DNA of 64,000 nucleotides from Vibrio ostreicida (GTDB lineage: Bacteria; Pseudomonadota; Gammaproteobacteria; Enterobacterales; Vibrionaceae). The notes below the pieces were generated by a model. The model was not told where the DNA came from. It saw only the letters and a program-made list of their open reading frames with translations, and did not search any database. The position numbers and the translations under genes were made by a program. The DNA is taken from NCBI RefSeq assembly GCF_013074385.2, contig NZ_JABEYA020000008.1, positions 125,727 through 189,726 on the forward strand, written 5' to 3'. This document shows, piece by piece, positions 38,379-47,831 of this stretch; the first letter of the stretch is position 1; each line of letters starts with the position of its first letter.

Positions 38379-39382
38379 CAGAAGTCCTCCATTAAATACG
38401 ATAACTTGTCGTCGAGCAAAGGCAGAGATTCGTCAACAAACATAAACAATAAATCACAACGTATCGAGGTCTGATCAATGTTGTAGCTGACTTCAAATGT
38501 CATGGTTTTCTTAAAGGAGCCGGTGGTTGATTTAACAATGGAATCAATCGAAATGTGTTGACCTAAAAGCACGGGCGAGCTTTGGAAGAACCTCACCTCA
38601 GATTGCTCTCCCAGCCCATTGAGAAAGGAGCCAACCAAAATATTCGACACATCCATTAACAGCTCAAGCTCCTCAAGCTCTTCACTGTCAGCCGGCACCT
38701 TCATTAATTTTTTAAGATCCGACACGCTGGAGTCACTGAGAAGCACCAGAGCTTCACCTGCCACCCCTTCACCACTGAATCCCTGACAGACTCCAGAGAC
38801 CTGATCATTGTCGGCCAAATCACGCAATGCCATGTGTAACTCACTGACTTCAAAAATATTCACATTCGGCAAAGGTAAATGGACAAACACATCAAAGTGA
38901 CGCGCCAGTGCGTCCGCTGCACGGCCGATTGAAACATTGGCCACTTCCATATAAATATCCCGGCGGCGCAGCACGGGTAAATCCAGCGTCACTGGTGTGA
39001 TAATTTGTGGCTGAGTCGGACGCTCAACCAGCTCTTTGAGTACCGCATTAAGCGCGTCTTTGTCGATCGGTTTTTGAATAAAACCTTTTGCCCCGAGTGC
39101 CATTACTCGTTCTTTGGCCTTGGGTTGAATATCGCCGGACACCACTACCACCGGAATACCAATACCGCGTTTTCCGATTTCTTCCAACGTCCCAAAGCCG
39201 TCCAGTTCCGGCATGGTTAAATCAAGGAACATTAACTTAAATTCATTTTGCTCCAATTGTTCTAGAGCATCCAAGCCGTGAACAGCAAAAGTAATGTCTG
39301 CATTCAGAGAAGCAGGAACAGAACGGGCCATCTGCTTTCGCGCTAGTGCAGAGTCGTCACAAATAAGGACAGGAAAAGACAT
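38378..39382 (-). CDS. Response regulator fused to a CheC/CheX-like phosphatase domain
   Basis: The 334-residue protein has a receiver domain (about 1-120) with DD at the acidic pocket (VLICDDSALARKQM), the phospho-acceptor Asp in FLDLTMPELDGF and the Lys in IQKPID. The second part (about 135-330) has two helical repeats with E-x3-x3-N signatures as in CheC/CheX phosphatases (for example MDVSNILVGSFLNGLGEQ). CheC-type domains remove phosphate from CheY. It is upstream of and coupled to the PAS gene, suggesting a small chemotaxis-like signalling unit. Confidence 0.82.
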   Translation of the reverse strand: MSFPVLICDDSALARKQMARSVPASLNADITFAVHGLDALEQLEQNEFKLMFLDLTMPELDGFGTLEEIGKRGIGIPVVVVSGDIQPKAKERVMALGAKGFIQKPIDKDALNAVLKELVERPTQPQIITPVTLDLPVLRRRDIYMEVANVSIGRAADALARHFDVFVHLPLPNVNIFEVSELHMALRDLADNDQVSGVCQGFSGEGVAGEALVLLSDSSVSDLKKLMKVPADSEELEELELLMDVSNILVGSFLNGLGEQSEVRFFQSSPVLLGQHISIDSIVKSTTGSFKKTMTFEVSYNIDQTSIRCDLLFMFVDESLPLLDDKLSYLMEDF

Positions 39383-39556
39383 GCATACACCTTCTGCCGT
39401 TTTGTTAGTAATAATATCAGTATAACAGATAGTTAGGTAAACAGACCTGACAGCCCGCGAATGCTTCTATCTATTCGGACAACGCGAAGTGCCACTCCGT
39501 CCCATGAAATCGCTACCAACTCGTTAAACACACAATCCACCACCAAAAAGTGCAAG

Positions 39557-40684
39557 CTAGTCATCGCTTGCTCTCAATTCAAAAGTATCTACGTCAAACC
39601 CAGAATCTTTATACGTCATCGCAATGTCTTTGAACTGCTTTTCAATTCGTAAAAAAGCGTCGACAATCATGGGTTCAAAATGACTGCCAGCCCCATCAAT
39701 AATTATGCCTCGTGCGCGTTCATGGGCGAATGCTGGCCTATAAACACGCTCAGAAATAAGCGCATCATAAACATCGACTACCGCCATCAAACGAGCACTG
39801 AGCGGGATATCAGTACCCGATAAGCCCTCTGGGTACCCGCTACCATCCCATTTCTCCTGATGACTGTAGACAATATCTTTGGCCGTAGTAAGAAAATCAC
39901 TAGTAAAGTCTAGGGTTTCTTCAACTCTCATTAACACTTCTCGTCCAAGACGAGTATGGCATTTCATCTGGTCAAATTCGTCATCTGTCAGCTTGCCCGG
40001 CTTGAGCAATACGCTGTCTGGAATACGCACCTTGCCGATGTCATGCAAAGGCGCAGACTTATACAATATGTCGATAACACTCGGCGTCAAATCAGCCGAG
40101 TAATGTGGGCTACGCGCCAGTTCCTGCGCCAACGCCTTAATGTAATGTTGTGTACGACGAATATGGTTGCCCGTCTCGTTATCTCTCGTTTCAGCGAGCG
40201 ATGCCATGGCCCCAATAGTGGCATCCTGCAACATTTCTAGCTCATGAGTTCGCTCCTTCACGCGACTCTCGAGGACATCATTCTGGTGGCTTAACTCATA
40301 CATCGCACCTTTTAACCTAAGGTGGGTATTGATTCGCGAAATCAGAATCGGTGGACTCACTGGTTTGTGAATAAAGTCAACGGCACCAGCGGCAAACCCT
40401 TTCTGCTCGTCCTCTACCTGAGAATTAGATGTCATTAAGATTACTGGAATGTCCTGCGTTTTCGGATCAGACATCAAGCGCTCACAGACTTCATAGCCGT
40501 CCATGCCTGAAATCATGACATCCATTAAGACAATATCTGGTTTCACCTGCTGACATAGACTGATTGCCTGCACACCCCCAGTAACGACCAATACTTGGTG
40601 ATGCGGCTTCAACAAGCCACTCAATAACACACGATTTTCAGCGTTGTCATCAACAACAAGTACACTGGTTGGATGGTCATTCAT
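39557..40684 (-). CDS. Response regulator with HD-GYP domain, c-di-GMP phosphodiesterase
   Basis: The 375-residue protein has a receiver domain (VLVVDDNAENR; Asp in IVLMDVMISGMDGYE; Lys in IHKPVSPP) joined by a coiled linker to an HD-GYP domain. The HD pair is in APLHDIGKVRIPD and the GYP motif in WDGSGYPEGLSG, with the further metal histidines in KCHTRLGREV and SHFEP nearby. Such proteins hydrolyse c-di-GMP when phosphorylated. The ATG at 40684 follows GGAGGAGAGA; a TTG at 40696 is less likely. It is 174 bp upstream of the REC-CheC gene, on the same strand. Confidence 0.93.
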   Translation of the reverse strand: MNDHPTSVLVVDDNAENRVLLSGLLKPHHQVLVVTGGVQAISLCQQVKPDIVLMDVMISGMDGYEVCERLMSDPKTQDIPVILMTSNSQVEDEQKGFAAGAVDFIHKPVSPPILISRINTHLRLKGAMYELSHQNDVLESRVKERTHELEMLQDATIGAMASLAETRDNETGNHIRRTQHYIKALAQELARSPHYSADLTPSVIDILYKSAPLHDIGKVRIPDSVLLKPGKLTDDEFDQMKCHTRLGREVLMRVEETLDFTSDFLTTAKDIVYSHQEKWDGSGYPEGLSGTDIPLSARLMAVVDVYDALISERVYRPAFAHERARGIIIDGAGSHFEPMIVDAFLRIEKQFKDIAMTYKDSGFDVDTFELRASDD

Positions 40685-40810
40685 TCTCTCCTCCAAACAC
40701 GATATCGATGTCTAACGGGTACAAAATTTCGGCTTTGTTTTGGCGACCCTGCTTACGTCAACATCCCAGTCGTAAATCGGCTTGCAACAGGCATCAAAAA
40801 CGTCAGATTC

Positions 40811-40960
40811 TCATAAAGTATTGAGGTACAAATAATGCTCGTCAAGGTAATCCATGACGCTGGTGCCCATATCACGCCGCAAAAGGCCGAGCGTTACACT
40901 CACCGTAATACTGTGAACATCTAAAATCTCTTGCCGATTCAGAGGGGTGGATCGATTCAA
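40811..40960 (-). CDS. Possible 49-residue protein or gene fragment
   Basis: A short frame with protein-like composition ends in MDYLDEHYLYLNTL before a TGA at 40811. It starts at a TTG (40960) with no strong ribosome site and has a stop just upstream. Charged and hydrophobic residues alternate as in a folded helix (LDVHSITVSVTLGLLRRDMG). No family recognised. It may be a genuine small protein or the remnant of a longer gene, in the 537-bp gap upstream of the HD-GYP gene; the rest of that gap shows nothing. Confidence 0.25.
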   Translation of the reverse strand: MNRSTPLNRQEILDVHSITVSVTLGLLRRDMGTSVMDYLDEHYLYLNTL

Positions 40961-41175
40961 GGCAATTTATAGGGCAAAAAAAAGTGGTGAAATATAGTCG
41001 AAAATTTCCTGCTTTAAAGCACGTTATTCAGGCAAAGACGTGCCTTGTCTGCGCGCTTTTTCAAAATTTCAGCAAGGGCAGGTAAACGAATTGCTTCTCA
41101 GTGACGAGCCTTGCAGTGCATGACGCATCAGCCCAGCCTCTCATCGGGAACTCGAAAAGCGGATTAAGTAAAAAA

Positions 41176-41195
41176 AGCCTTCCACAGGGAAGGCT
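41176..41195 (-). terminator. Terminator of the TetR gene
   Basis: AGCCTTCC and GGAAGGCT form an 8-bp stem with a 4-nt loop, followed on the minus strand by TTTTTT. It lies 27 bp after the TetR stop. Confidence 0.88.
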
Positions 41196-41221
41196 CTAAC
41201 TCTTCAAATGGTGCTGAATGA

Positions 41222-41683
41222 TTACCGACTCATGCGAACCAATGAGCGACCAAACAACCATTCCAGTTCTTTACCACTATCGGCGCCGTATTGCTCTTGC
41301 GTGGTCTTGTACAAACGTTCAATCCCATTAGCGGCAAATTCATGAGTGCTTTTCGACGACACAACATGGTGGAACAATAACTTCAGAATGGCACGAAACT
41401 CGGCGTTATCCAGCGCCGTCATCCAACTGTCTGAAAACACTTGTAAGCTGTTGTCAAAATCCAAATGCTCAACAAACATTTTGAAGATGCGACCTTCTAA
41501 CGCTCCAATAAAATCCGTTTTCTTTGGGAAATGATGACTAATGCCCGTTCTCGACACACCAGTTTGCTGGCTTAAAGTCGTGTAAGACATTTTATCGTAA
41601 CCCAGTCGTAATAGTTGGTCGACGACGGCGTCCATAATCTTCTGAATTGTAATTTCAGTATCTTCTTTACTACGCTTTGGCAT
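41222..41683 (-). CDS. TetR-family transcription regulator
   Basis: The 153-residue protein has a TetR DNA-binding domain at the N-terminus (IMDAVVDQLLRLGYDKMSYTTL, recognition helix SRTGISHHFPKKTDFIGAL). It is followed by a short ligand domain of about 95 residues, shorter than usual for the family (about 190). It is transcribed alone and ends in a clear terminator. The ligand and targets are unknown. Confidence 0.8.
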   Translation of the reverse strand: MPKRSKEDTEITIQKIMDAVVDQLLRLGYDKMSYTTLSQQTGVSRTGISHHFPKKTDFIGALEGRIFKMFVEHLDFDNSLQVFSDSWMTALDNAEFRAILKLLFHHVVSSKSTHEFAANGIERLYKTTQEQYGADSGKELEWLFGRSLVRMSR

Positions 41684-42162
41684 GTTAAGGTTCTTCTCTC
41701 TGTAAATCCATCTAACTCAAATATGTCGACATTGATGCCTGTTTGAGATCTTTTAGTACCACCGCTTTCGTGTAAGGAAGCCCCGCTCACTATGATCAAT
41801 CACATAAAAATGTGAGGATAATCATGTTATGTAAGATAACTTTTACAAGTTTTCACCCAGTAGTAATTTATAAAATCAGCAAGCAATACCGTTTATTTAT
41901 ATAATTTGGCTCACGATAATCATATAAAATGTCCCTGCTTACAACTGACTGCGCCTTATCCTGACTTGTAGAATACAGGGTAATTAGCAACAACATGACT
42001 GACATCACATTATTTGACAGGTTTATCAATTCATTATGATTGGTACTCTATACGATATAATATAGCATATGCTTATATATTCATTTGTTGGCCGTGATAT
42101 TGTGCTAGACCCTCATTGACTAACCCTATAAAATAACCACAGTTTTTATAGGAGAATCGATC
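41684..42162. other. Gene-free divergent promoter region
   Basis: These 479 bp separate the divergent TetR and DUF406 genes. The DNA is AT-rich, with several TATAAT-like strings near 42050-42080 (TATACGATATAATATAGC). This is a likely promoter area for the DUF406 gene. I found no palindrome convincing enough to call a TetR operator. Confidence 0.35.
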
Positions 42163-42462
42163 ATGGAAACAAAATCACAGCACACTGACCTTTCTGAGGC
42201 ATGCGGTTGCACAGGAGAAATCGGTCTCATCATAAAAGAAAGGGATACGATCGCTCACGTCACTCTTGTTTCTAACGACACCAAGCTATATGACGAAGAG
42301 TTAACTCGTTATCTGACGCTTGCAAAGCAGATCTGCCCAGAGGTCAAATATCAAGTGACCACTGCGCAAGACATCAATGTTAAGCACTCTGCCCAATTTG
42401 AGTTCAACGTCACCGCAGAAAAATTAATTTTTGAGCTAAAAGCGCGATCGTTGAGCCTTTAA
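42163..42462 (+). CDS. DUF406 (YfcZ/YiiS) family protein
   Basis: The 99-residue cytoplasmic protein has the DUF406 pattern: an N-terminal Cys-x-Cys (EACGCTGEIG), a middle acidic-helical part and the C-terminal strand-turn FEFNVTAEKLIFELKAR, as in E. coli YfcZ. The function is unknown. AGGAG lies about 8 bp before the ATG, and a Rho-independent terminator follows directly. Confidence 0.85.
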   Translation: METKSQHTDLSEACGCTGEIGLIIKERDTIAHVTLVSNDTKLYDEELTRYLTLAKQICPEVKYQVTTAQDINVKHSAQFEFNVTAEKLIFELKARSLSL

Positions 42463-42467
42463 ACTAG

Positions 42468-42498
42468 AAAAACGGACCCAGTGTCCGTTTTTTCTTTT
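42468..42498 (+). terminator. Terminator of the DUF406 gene
   Basis: AACGGAC and GTCCGTT form a 7-bp stem with a 5-nt loop, followed by TTTTTCTTTTT, directly after the stop codon. Confidence 0.9.
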
Positions 42499-42572
42499 TA
42501 TTCTGACGCCAATATTGACCGAGTCAGGCCCCATCACTGATACTGGCAGTAAACCATCAATTGGGCATTTAT

Positions 42573-43172
42573 ATGAAGCGACTTCTGATCATGACCGTGC
42601 TGGCTTTGTCACCCATGTCCGCGTACACAGAGCCCTTAGGCCATTATCGTATTCTTAACCATCTTGACAACTACGGGAATCTGGATTTGCGCAATAAGCC
42701 CTATACGGAGCTGCCTGCAGGCTTGGTCATCAAAGGCAATCTTAATATCGCCAAAACCCAAATCAAAACACTCCCTCAGGGCATTGATATTCAAGGGAGT
42801 TTGGATGCCTCTAACAGCCAGCTAAAAAAAATATCGAAAGGCGTCGCTATCAAGGGGTTCGCCAACTTACTCGGTTCACAAATCGTCCGTTGGCCAGCGG
42901 GGATCAAACTTGGTGGTTACCTTAACCTGACCGACACTCCCCTAACGAAGTTGCCGCCACGATTCAAAGTGAAAGGCGACTTAAGTGTGATAAGAACCCC
43001 CTTGGAACAGTTGCCTGAAGGTATTGTTGTCGAAGGTGATTTGTATATAGGGGGTTCAAAACTCACTGAATTTCCCAATACCATGACCGTCAAAGGGAAT
43101 ATTTTTCTTGGTGGTAATCGTATATCGAAATGGCCGACCACGCTGGATTTGGGCGGAGCGGTCGCCCCTTAA
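42573..43172 (+). CDS. Secreted leucine-rich-like repeat protein
   Basis: The 199-residue protein has a signal peptide (MKRLLIMTVLALSPMSAYT) and then about seven repeats of about 20-22 residues built on the pattern G-x-L-x-h-x-x-T/S-x-h-x-x-h-P-x-G-h-x-h-x. Examples are NLNIAKTQIKTLPQGIDIQG and DLSVIRTPLEQLPEGIVVEG. It resembles leucine-rich-repeat solenoids of bacterial surface or secreted proteins. It ends after the last repeat without a cap or anchor. The ATG at 42573 is preferred over the TTG at 42561. It stands alone between DUF406 and a convergent acyltransferase gene. Function unknown. Confidence 0.7.
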   Translation: MKRLLIMTVLALSPMSAYTEPLGHYRILNHLDNYGNLDLRNKPYTELPAGLVIKGNLNIAKTQIKTLPQGIDIQGSLDASNSQLKKISKGVAIKGFANLLGSQIVRWPAGIKLGGYLNLTDTPLTKLPPRFKVKGDLSVIRTPLEQLPEGIVVEGDLYIGGSKLTEFPNTMTVKGNIFLGGNRISKWPTTLDLGGAVAP

Positions 43173-43226
43173 ACATCGATGAAAAAGGGAAACGATGCCC
43201 CGAGCATCTCCTTGTGCTAACCGCAT

Positions 43227-44327
43227 TTAAGCTTGGTTTTTTACCGGATTAGCATAACTGTCTATCAGGTAAGGCCGCGCTTCCAATGGCAGGTTATCCA
43301 ATTTATCAGAGAGCACATCTTTGACCTGCTGACTGACGTCTTGATTGCCCGCCGCCAGTTGATTAATAGGGAAAAGCTTGTAGTGATGATGGATCTGGCG
43401 ATCCAGTTCCTCAGCTAAGGCTTCAGGCGTTTCAAAACTGTCTTTGATAACATCGCCAAACGCCACATGAACTCGCCCTTTATTGCCAATGATGCCCTGA
43501 ACAATGCTGTCAATATCTTCAAACTCGCTCTTGTCGTAGCGACCATGAGTGGCTTTTTCATACAGTTCCAGTGCCTTAGCCGAATCGCACGGATCATTTT
43601 CATAGGAAATTGACACTGGCACAATTCTCAACGACTGTATGTAGTCCGAAAACGTGAGCTTTTGCTTACGACCCTCAACATGAAACATTTTCAAAATCGC
43701 TGGGTCGGTAAAATCATTGCCGTCTTTGGCACGCCCTTCTCTTTGAGCAATCCAAATAGAGTTGCCCGTATCAAGTGAATGTTTGATGTATCCCGACAAA
43801 ATACCCAGAGATTTCATCATTTCACGCGGACCTTTAGAGGAGCGTTTCACAATAAAACTTTTGTTGAGCTTCATTAACTCGGTTGCGCAGGGCTTTTTAA
43901 GCAGATTATCGCCAATCGCAATACGCACAGTTTTATGCTCGCTTTGATGCAAGCCATAATTAACCAGTGCCGGGTCCATTGCAATATCTCTGTGATTTGA
44001 AACAAATAAGTAAGACGTTGTTTTGTCGAGCTTATCTAAGCCAGAATACGTCACCCCTTGAGTGGTCGTATTGAGGGTTTTTTCAAGGTACTTTTTCACT
44101 TCCAACTGAATCGCTTCAACAGAGTCGAGCTTGGCCCATTTCATTTTCAAATAGACTTTGACCATTGGGGACATGATCGCTTTAAACCATTTGGCATGAT
44201 TTTCAAATCTATGTTGAAGAATAGCACTAATAAATTCTTCATCGTGAATCAAGCGGTTGATCGCCGCCGGTATTTCTTCGTCGCTATAAGGACGAATTTC
44301 AACAAAAGGGTCAGTTTTCGAAGTCAT
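43227..44327 (-). CDS. PlsC-like acyltransferase
   Basis: The 366-residue protein has the acyltransferase box NHRDIAMDPALV (NHx4D, near residue 110) and further blocks of glycerol-3-phosphate / lysophosphatidate acyltransferases (IWIAQREGRAKDGND, VPVSISYENDPCD). No clear transmembrane helix was seen. It probably acylates a phospholipid precursor or related glycerol lipid; the acceptor is not known. The gene is convergent with the repeat-protein gene and divergent from the cupin gene. Confidence 0.75.
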   Translation of the reverse strand: MTSKTDPFVEIRPYSDEEIPAAINRLIHDEEFISAILQHRFENHAKWFKAIMSPMVKVYLKMKWAKLDSVEAIQLEVKKYLEKTLNTTTQGVTYSGLDKLDKTTSYLFVSNHRDIAMDPALVNYGLHQSEHKTVRIAIGDNLLKKPCATELMKLNKSFIVKRSSKGPREMMKSLGILSGYIKHSLDTGNSIWIAQREGRAKDGNDFTDPAILKMFHVEGRKQKLTFSDYIQSLRIVPVSISYENDPCDSAKALELYEKATHGRYDKSEFEDIDSIVQGIIGNKGRVHVAFGDVIKDSFETPEALAEELDRQIHHHYKLFPINQLAAGNQDVSQQVKDVLSDKLDNLPLEARPYLIDSYANPVKNQA

Positions 44328-44512
44328 TTCTCAATACTTATGATAAAAATCTGCGACATTCTACGCTGACTCCAGCATAATCACAGCTATACTTATCTCA
44401 GAACAAGTCAGGTCAGACCAGATTTACTCTCGACTCTGGGAGCCAAGTTGGCTTTTTCCAAAATAAACGTTTATCTTATCGGCCTTTGGCTACCAAACAG
44501 ACGACCCATTGC

Positions 44513-45115
44513 ATGCATTACGCTATCTCGCATCACCACCACGAGTTTCAATACCTGACGATAACACCTCGCAAACGAAGCCTTAAGCATCAGCTTTTCC
44601 GCGTAGAGAAAGGTCTGGCACTCGTGAGGTTCGGGAAATCAGAATATGCGGTTGAGCCAAACCAAGCTGTCTGGATTCCGATTGACGCTTTATGCTCGGT
44701 GACCTACTTTCCACAAACCAGTGTTCAGAAAATTGAGGTATCCTGTCGCGTTCGCCTGACATTGCCCAAGCAAGGTGGTTACGTGAGACTCAATGAACTG
44801 TGCCATGCTTTGTTGAATCGTTTAAAAATGACTGACCATGATACTCAAGCTCAACAGCGCCTGTTGGCTGTCGTACAAACCGAGCTCACAACACTCAAGC
44901 CCCAATTAAAAGAAAGCCGCCTCACTCAGTTAATCAATCTATGGTCTCCCCATTGTGACAGCTCGATGCCCGCAGATCTTCAATTGGCGTTGACCTTTCG
45001 TGAAGCCCATAAACGCTTGCAATCCGGTGTCAAAAAAAAGCAAGTTATTGCCGACTTGTTTGATAACAATGAACGCTTATACACCCAAATAGAAAAAACG
45101 GTGTTAGGCAGGTAA
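44513..45115 (+). CDS. Cupin-type protein resembling an AraC N-terminal domain
   Basis: The 200-residue protein begins with a jelly-roll cupin region (HHHHEFQYLTI, then FRVEKGLALVRFGKSEYAVEPNQAVWIP), as in the sensing half of some AraC regulators. A helical part follows, ending in ADLQLALTFREAHKRLQSG and a weakly HTH-like KKKQVIADLFDNNERL, but the usual two AraC helix-turn-helix motifs are missing or very degenerate. It may be a stand-alone sensor or a decayed AraC regulator. The ATG at 44513 is used; the frame extends to a TTG at 44486. Confidence 0.5.
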   Translation: MHYAISHHHHEFQYLTITPRKRSLKHQLFRVEKGLALVRFGKSEYAVEPNQAVWIPIDALCSVTYFPQTSVQKIEVSCRVRLTLPKQGGYVRLNELCHALLNRLKMTDHDTQAQQRLLAVVQTELTTLKPQLKESRLTQLINLWSPHCDSSMPADLQLALTFREAHKRLQSGVKKKQVIADLFDNNERLYTQIEKTVLGR

Positions 45116-45162
45116 GCAGCAGGCGCACCGTATTGAACTCATCGGCGCGCCATCACTGATGG

Positions 45163-46791
45163 TTAACTGACTTTAAAGAAAGACAGTTCTTGATTTTGCT
45201 TCTCCGCTAATGAGGCCAGTTCGTCGGCCGCTTGCTGAGTCTGATCCACCGCGCCAACATTTTCATTGACTAAATCAAACATGGTGGTTGTGCTTTGTGC
45301 AATCTCTTCGGTCACACTGTATTGTTCCTGAGAGGCTGTCGCAACTAAGGTGTTGATCCCCGAAATCACTTGAACAGAATTAGAAATATCATCAAACGAC
45401 GCTTTGACATTGTCCGACAACTCTACTGATTCTCGAATCGATGCCACATTGGCAATCATATTGTCATTCGCTTTCTCAGACTGAGCTTGGAGTTTAGAGA
45501 TGATTTCCTGAATGTTCTGTGTCGATTCTTGAGTCTTACCGGCTAGATTACGTACCTCGTCTGCGACCACAGCAAATCCCCGTCCTTGGTCCCCAGCCCG
45601 CGCGGCTTCTATCGCGGCGTTCAATGCCAGTAAATTGGTTTGTTCAGAAATAGAGCTGATCACATTAGTGACTTCACCAATGTTGACGGCGCTGTTCTTC
45701 AACTCTTCAATCATTCCCGCCGTTTCCTGAACAGAATCATTGATACTTTGGGTTAAAATGATCGATTTATCCAAGGCTTTGTTGCCCTGCTGAACATTAT
45801 CAATTGCTTTCTTGGTTTCGTCTTCGGCCTGAACCGCATTCGACGAGACTTCTTTTGACGTACTCGACAACTGGCTTATTGCCGTTGAAATCCCTTCAAC
45901 GCGTGCCAAAGCTTCTTGTGTATTATCCGCTGTGGTCTTCATCAATGTTTTAAGCTCTGCCGATGACGAGCTGGTATTATCTGAAGATTGGGTTAATTCA
46001 TGGATAAGCTTAGACAGCTGTTCAATCGATTGATTGTACGTCTCTTTGATCTTAGAAAACTCATTTTTGGATGGTTCAAGCATGACAGGCTTCAAGACCC
46101 CATTGGCCAGTTGCTTAATCGCCATCGACATTTCGCTGATATTTTTCGCAAGTAGGCTATTGATCACCATTAAGAAAAGTCCAGTGATAATACAACTCAC
46201 AATCGAAAGTAAAATGACATTTCTCACCGACGCCGCTAACGATGACTTCAGTGACTGATAGCGGGACTGAAGAAAATCTTCCTCTGCGGACAAAATCTCG
46301 TTAAAAATCAACCGCATGTCATCAACGTACTTTCTTCTGTCTTGCTTGATGAAACGCACCACTTCATCGTTACTTGCCGACGCTCTGAGCGCGATACCTT
46401 TATCGATTTCAACCTTGAGCCATTCAGAATAGAGAGTATTAATTTTTCTCAACCTCTGAGACTGTTCATTGGTCGGGTTTTTCGCGAAGACATCATAGAG
46501 CCCTTTAAAATCATTACTGACATTTCTAATTCCGATATTATAGGGCATCAATGCATCTTGGGATTGGGTTAACATATAGCCCCGAAACCCCGTTTCTATA
46601 TTTAGAATCTGTTCCAAAAGAGAGTTTATCGAGTCTTTAATTCCATAAGTCTTACTTACTTGTTCTTGATTTATTGTGACATTTTTGTTGGATTGACTAG
46701 CCAGTAACGCGACAGAGGTAAATCCCAACACGATCACACCAAGAGCAATAAATACCAGCATTTTCGTTGGGAATTTTTGTAACGCATTCAT
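45163..46791 (-). CDS. Methyl-accepting chemotaxis protein with CHASE3 sensor
   Basis: The 542-residue chemoreceptor has an N-terminal transmembrane helix, a periplasmic four-helix CHASE3 domain ([18 protein letters not shown]) and a second transmembrane helix around 190-210. A HAMP-like linker and the long cytoplasmic coiled coil follow. The signalling tip reads [29 protein letters not shown]. It sends ligand signals to CheA/CheW. There is no C-terminal NWETF pentapeptide. Ligand unknown. Confidence 0.92.
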   Translation of the reverse strand: MNALQKFPTKMLVFIALGVIVLGFTSVALLASQSNKNVTINQEQVSKTYGIKDSINSLLEQILNIETGFRGYMLTQSQDALMPYNIGIRNVSNDFKGLYDVFAKNPTNEQSQRLRKINTLYSEWLKVEIDKGIALRASASNDEVVRFIKQDRRKYVDDMRLIFNEILSAEEDFLQSRYQSLKSSLAASVRNVILLSIVSCIITGLFLMVINSLLAKNISEMSMAIKQLANGVLKPVMLEPSKNEFSKIKETYNQSIEQLSKLIHELTQSSDNTSSSSAELKTLMKTTADNTQEALARVEGISTAISQLSSTSKEVSSNAVQAEDETKKAIDNVQQGNKALDKSIILTQSINDSVQETAGMIEELKNSAVNIGEVTNVISSISEQTNLLALNAAIEAARAGDQGRGFAVVADEVRNLAGKTQESTQNIQEIISKLQAQSEKANDNMIANVASIRESVELSDNVKASFDDISNSVQVISGINTLVATASQEQYSVTEEIAQSTTTMFDLVNENVGAVDQTQQAADELASLAEKQNQELSFFKVS

Positions 46792-47181
46792 AATACACTT
46801 CCTGACACAAACTGAGTGATTTAAATATTAGACGATAGTTTCCGTATTAGAAAGGAGATTACATTAATATCAAACACGCAACCTCGGCCTTCTTTTTCGA
46901 ACTATTAGCCATGGATTAATAGGAACATTTTTCGTCATTATCCCCATATTGTTGAGCGTCGCAGCCTCAAACGTACTGACCAGAAATTCGATTTAATTCA
47001 TTTATCCAACCGTCTAAAACCCTGGTTACCGTAGATCGCTACGGCAATAAAAACGTGCAATTTTGTTGGTCGTTGACGGCGGATACAATCCAACCTTTGT
47101 CCGACAGAGAATTTGAACTCAAGGTGAATCTGGTCCATTCTCTGCCATAGAGTGCCATTCCGGCACATAAGGCTAAAAATC
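46792..47181. other. Gene-free divergent region between chemoreceptor and DsbA-like gene
   Basis: About 390 bp with promoters expected for both divergent genes. No operator, RNA or frame could be supported. AAGG about 10 bp before 47182 is the ribosome site of the right-hand gene. Confidence 0.3.
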
Positions 47182-47829
47182 ATGAAAACGGTACGTATCG
47201 ATATTGTATCTGACGTTGTTTGCCCTTGGTGTATTATCGGGTACAAACACTTAGAAAATGCTTTAGAAGCACTTTCCGATAGGGTAAATGTCCAAATTCA
47301 CTGGCACCCCTTTGAGCTTAACCCCGCCATGTCAGGCCAAGGGGAAAATCTCAGGGAACATTTGGCTGAAAAATATGGCGTTTCCGGCGAAGCCAGCATC
47401 TTAGCGCGTCAAACCCTCATCGATATGGGCAAAGAGCTCGGATTTGAGTTTAACTTCAGAGATGAAACCAAAATCTATAATACGCGCAAAGCGCACCAGC
47501 TTTTGCTTTGGGCTCAAAGCCAAAACTTAAAGCTGCCGCTTGAACTGGCGTTATTTCGCGCTTATTTTACCGATGGGCAAGACGTCAGCGACCCAGACGT
47601 CTTACTCGATATCGCTGAATCTTTCGACCTCGACAGGCAAACCTGCCAAGCGGTTTTGGACAACGTCAGTTGGGAAGAGACCGTCGCATCAACGGAGCGC
47701 CAATGGTTGGAAACAGGAATCAATGCCGTGCCGGCTATCATCATCGAACGTAAGCATCTGATCTCAGGCGCCCAAACCAGCGAGCTGTTGGTGGAAGCAA
47801 TCGAAGATATTGCCAAATCACTAAAATGA
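47182..47829 (+). CDS. DsbA-family thiol oxidoreductase, FrnE type
   Basis: The 215-residue protein has the DsbA/FrnE fold with the active site CPWC in VSDVVCPWCIIGYKHLE at the very start and the C-terminal INAVPAIIIERKHLISGAQ with the cis-Pro loop. It has no signal peptide, so it is cytoplasmic, like FrnE, which is linked to oxidative and metal stress. The ATG at 47182 starts the fold directly and is preferred over the frame start at 47152. It converges on the DUF808 gene with a 2-bp gap. Confidence 0.88.
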   Translation: MKTVRIDIVSDVVCPWCIIGYKHLENALEALSDRVNVQIHWHPFELNPAMSGQGENLREHLAEKYGVSGEASILARQTLIDMGKELGFEFNFRDETKIYNTRKAHQLLLWAQSQNLKLPLELALFRAYFTDGQDVSDPDVLLDIAESFDLDRQTCQAVLDNVSWEETVASTERQWLETGINAVPAIIIERKHLISGAQTSELLVEAIEDIAKSLK

Positions 47830-47831
47830 CC

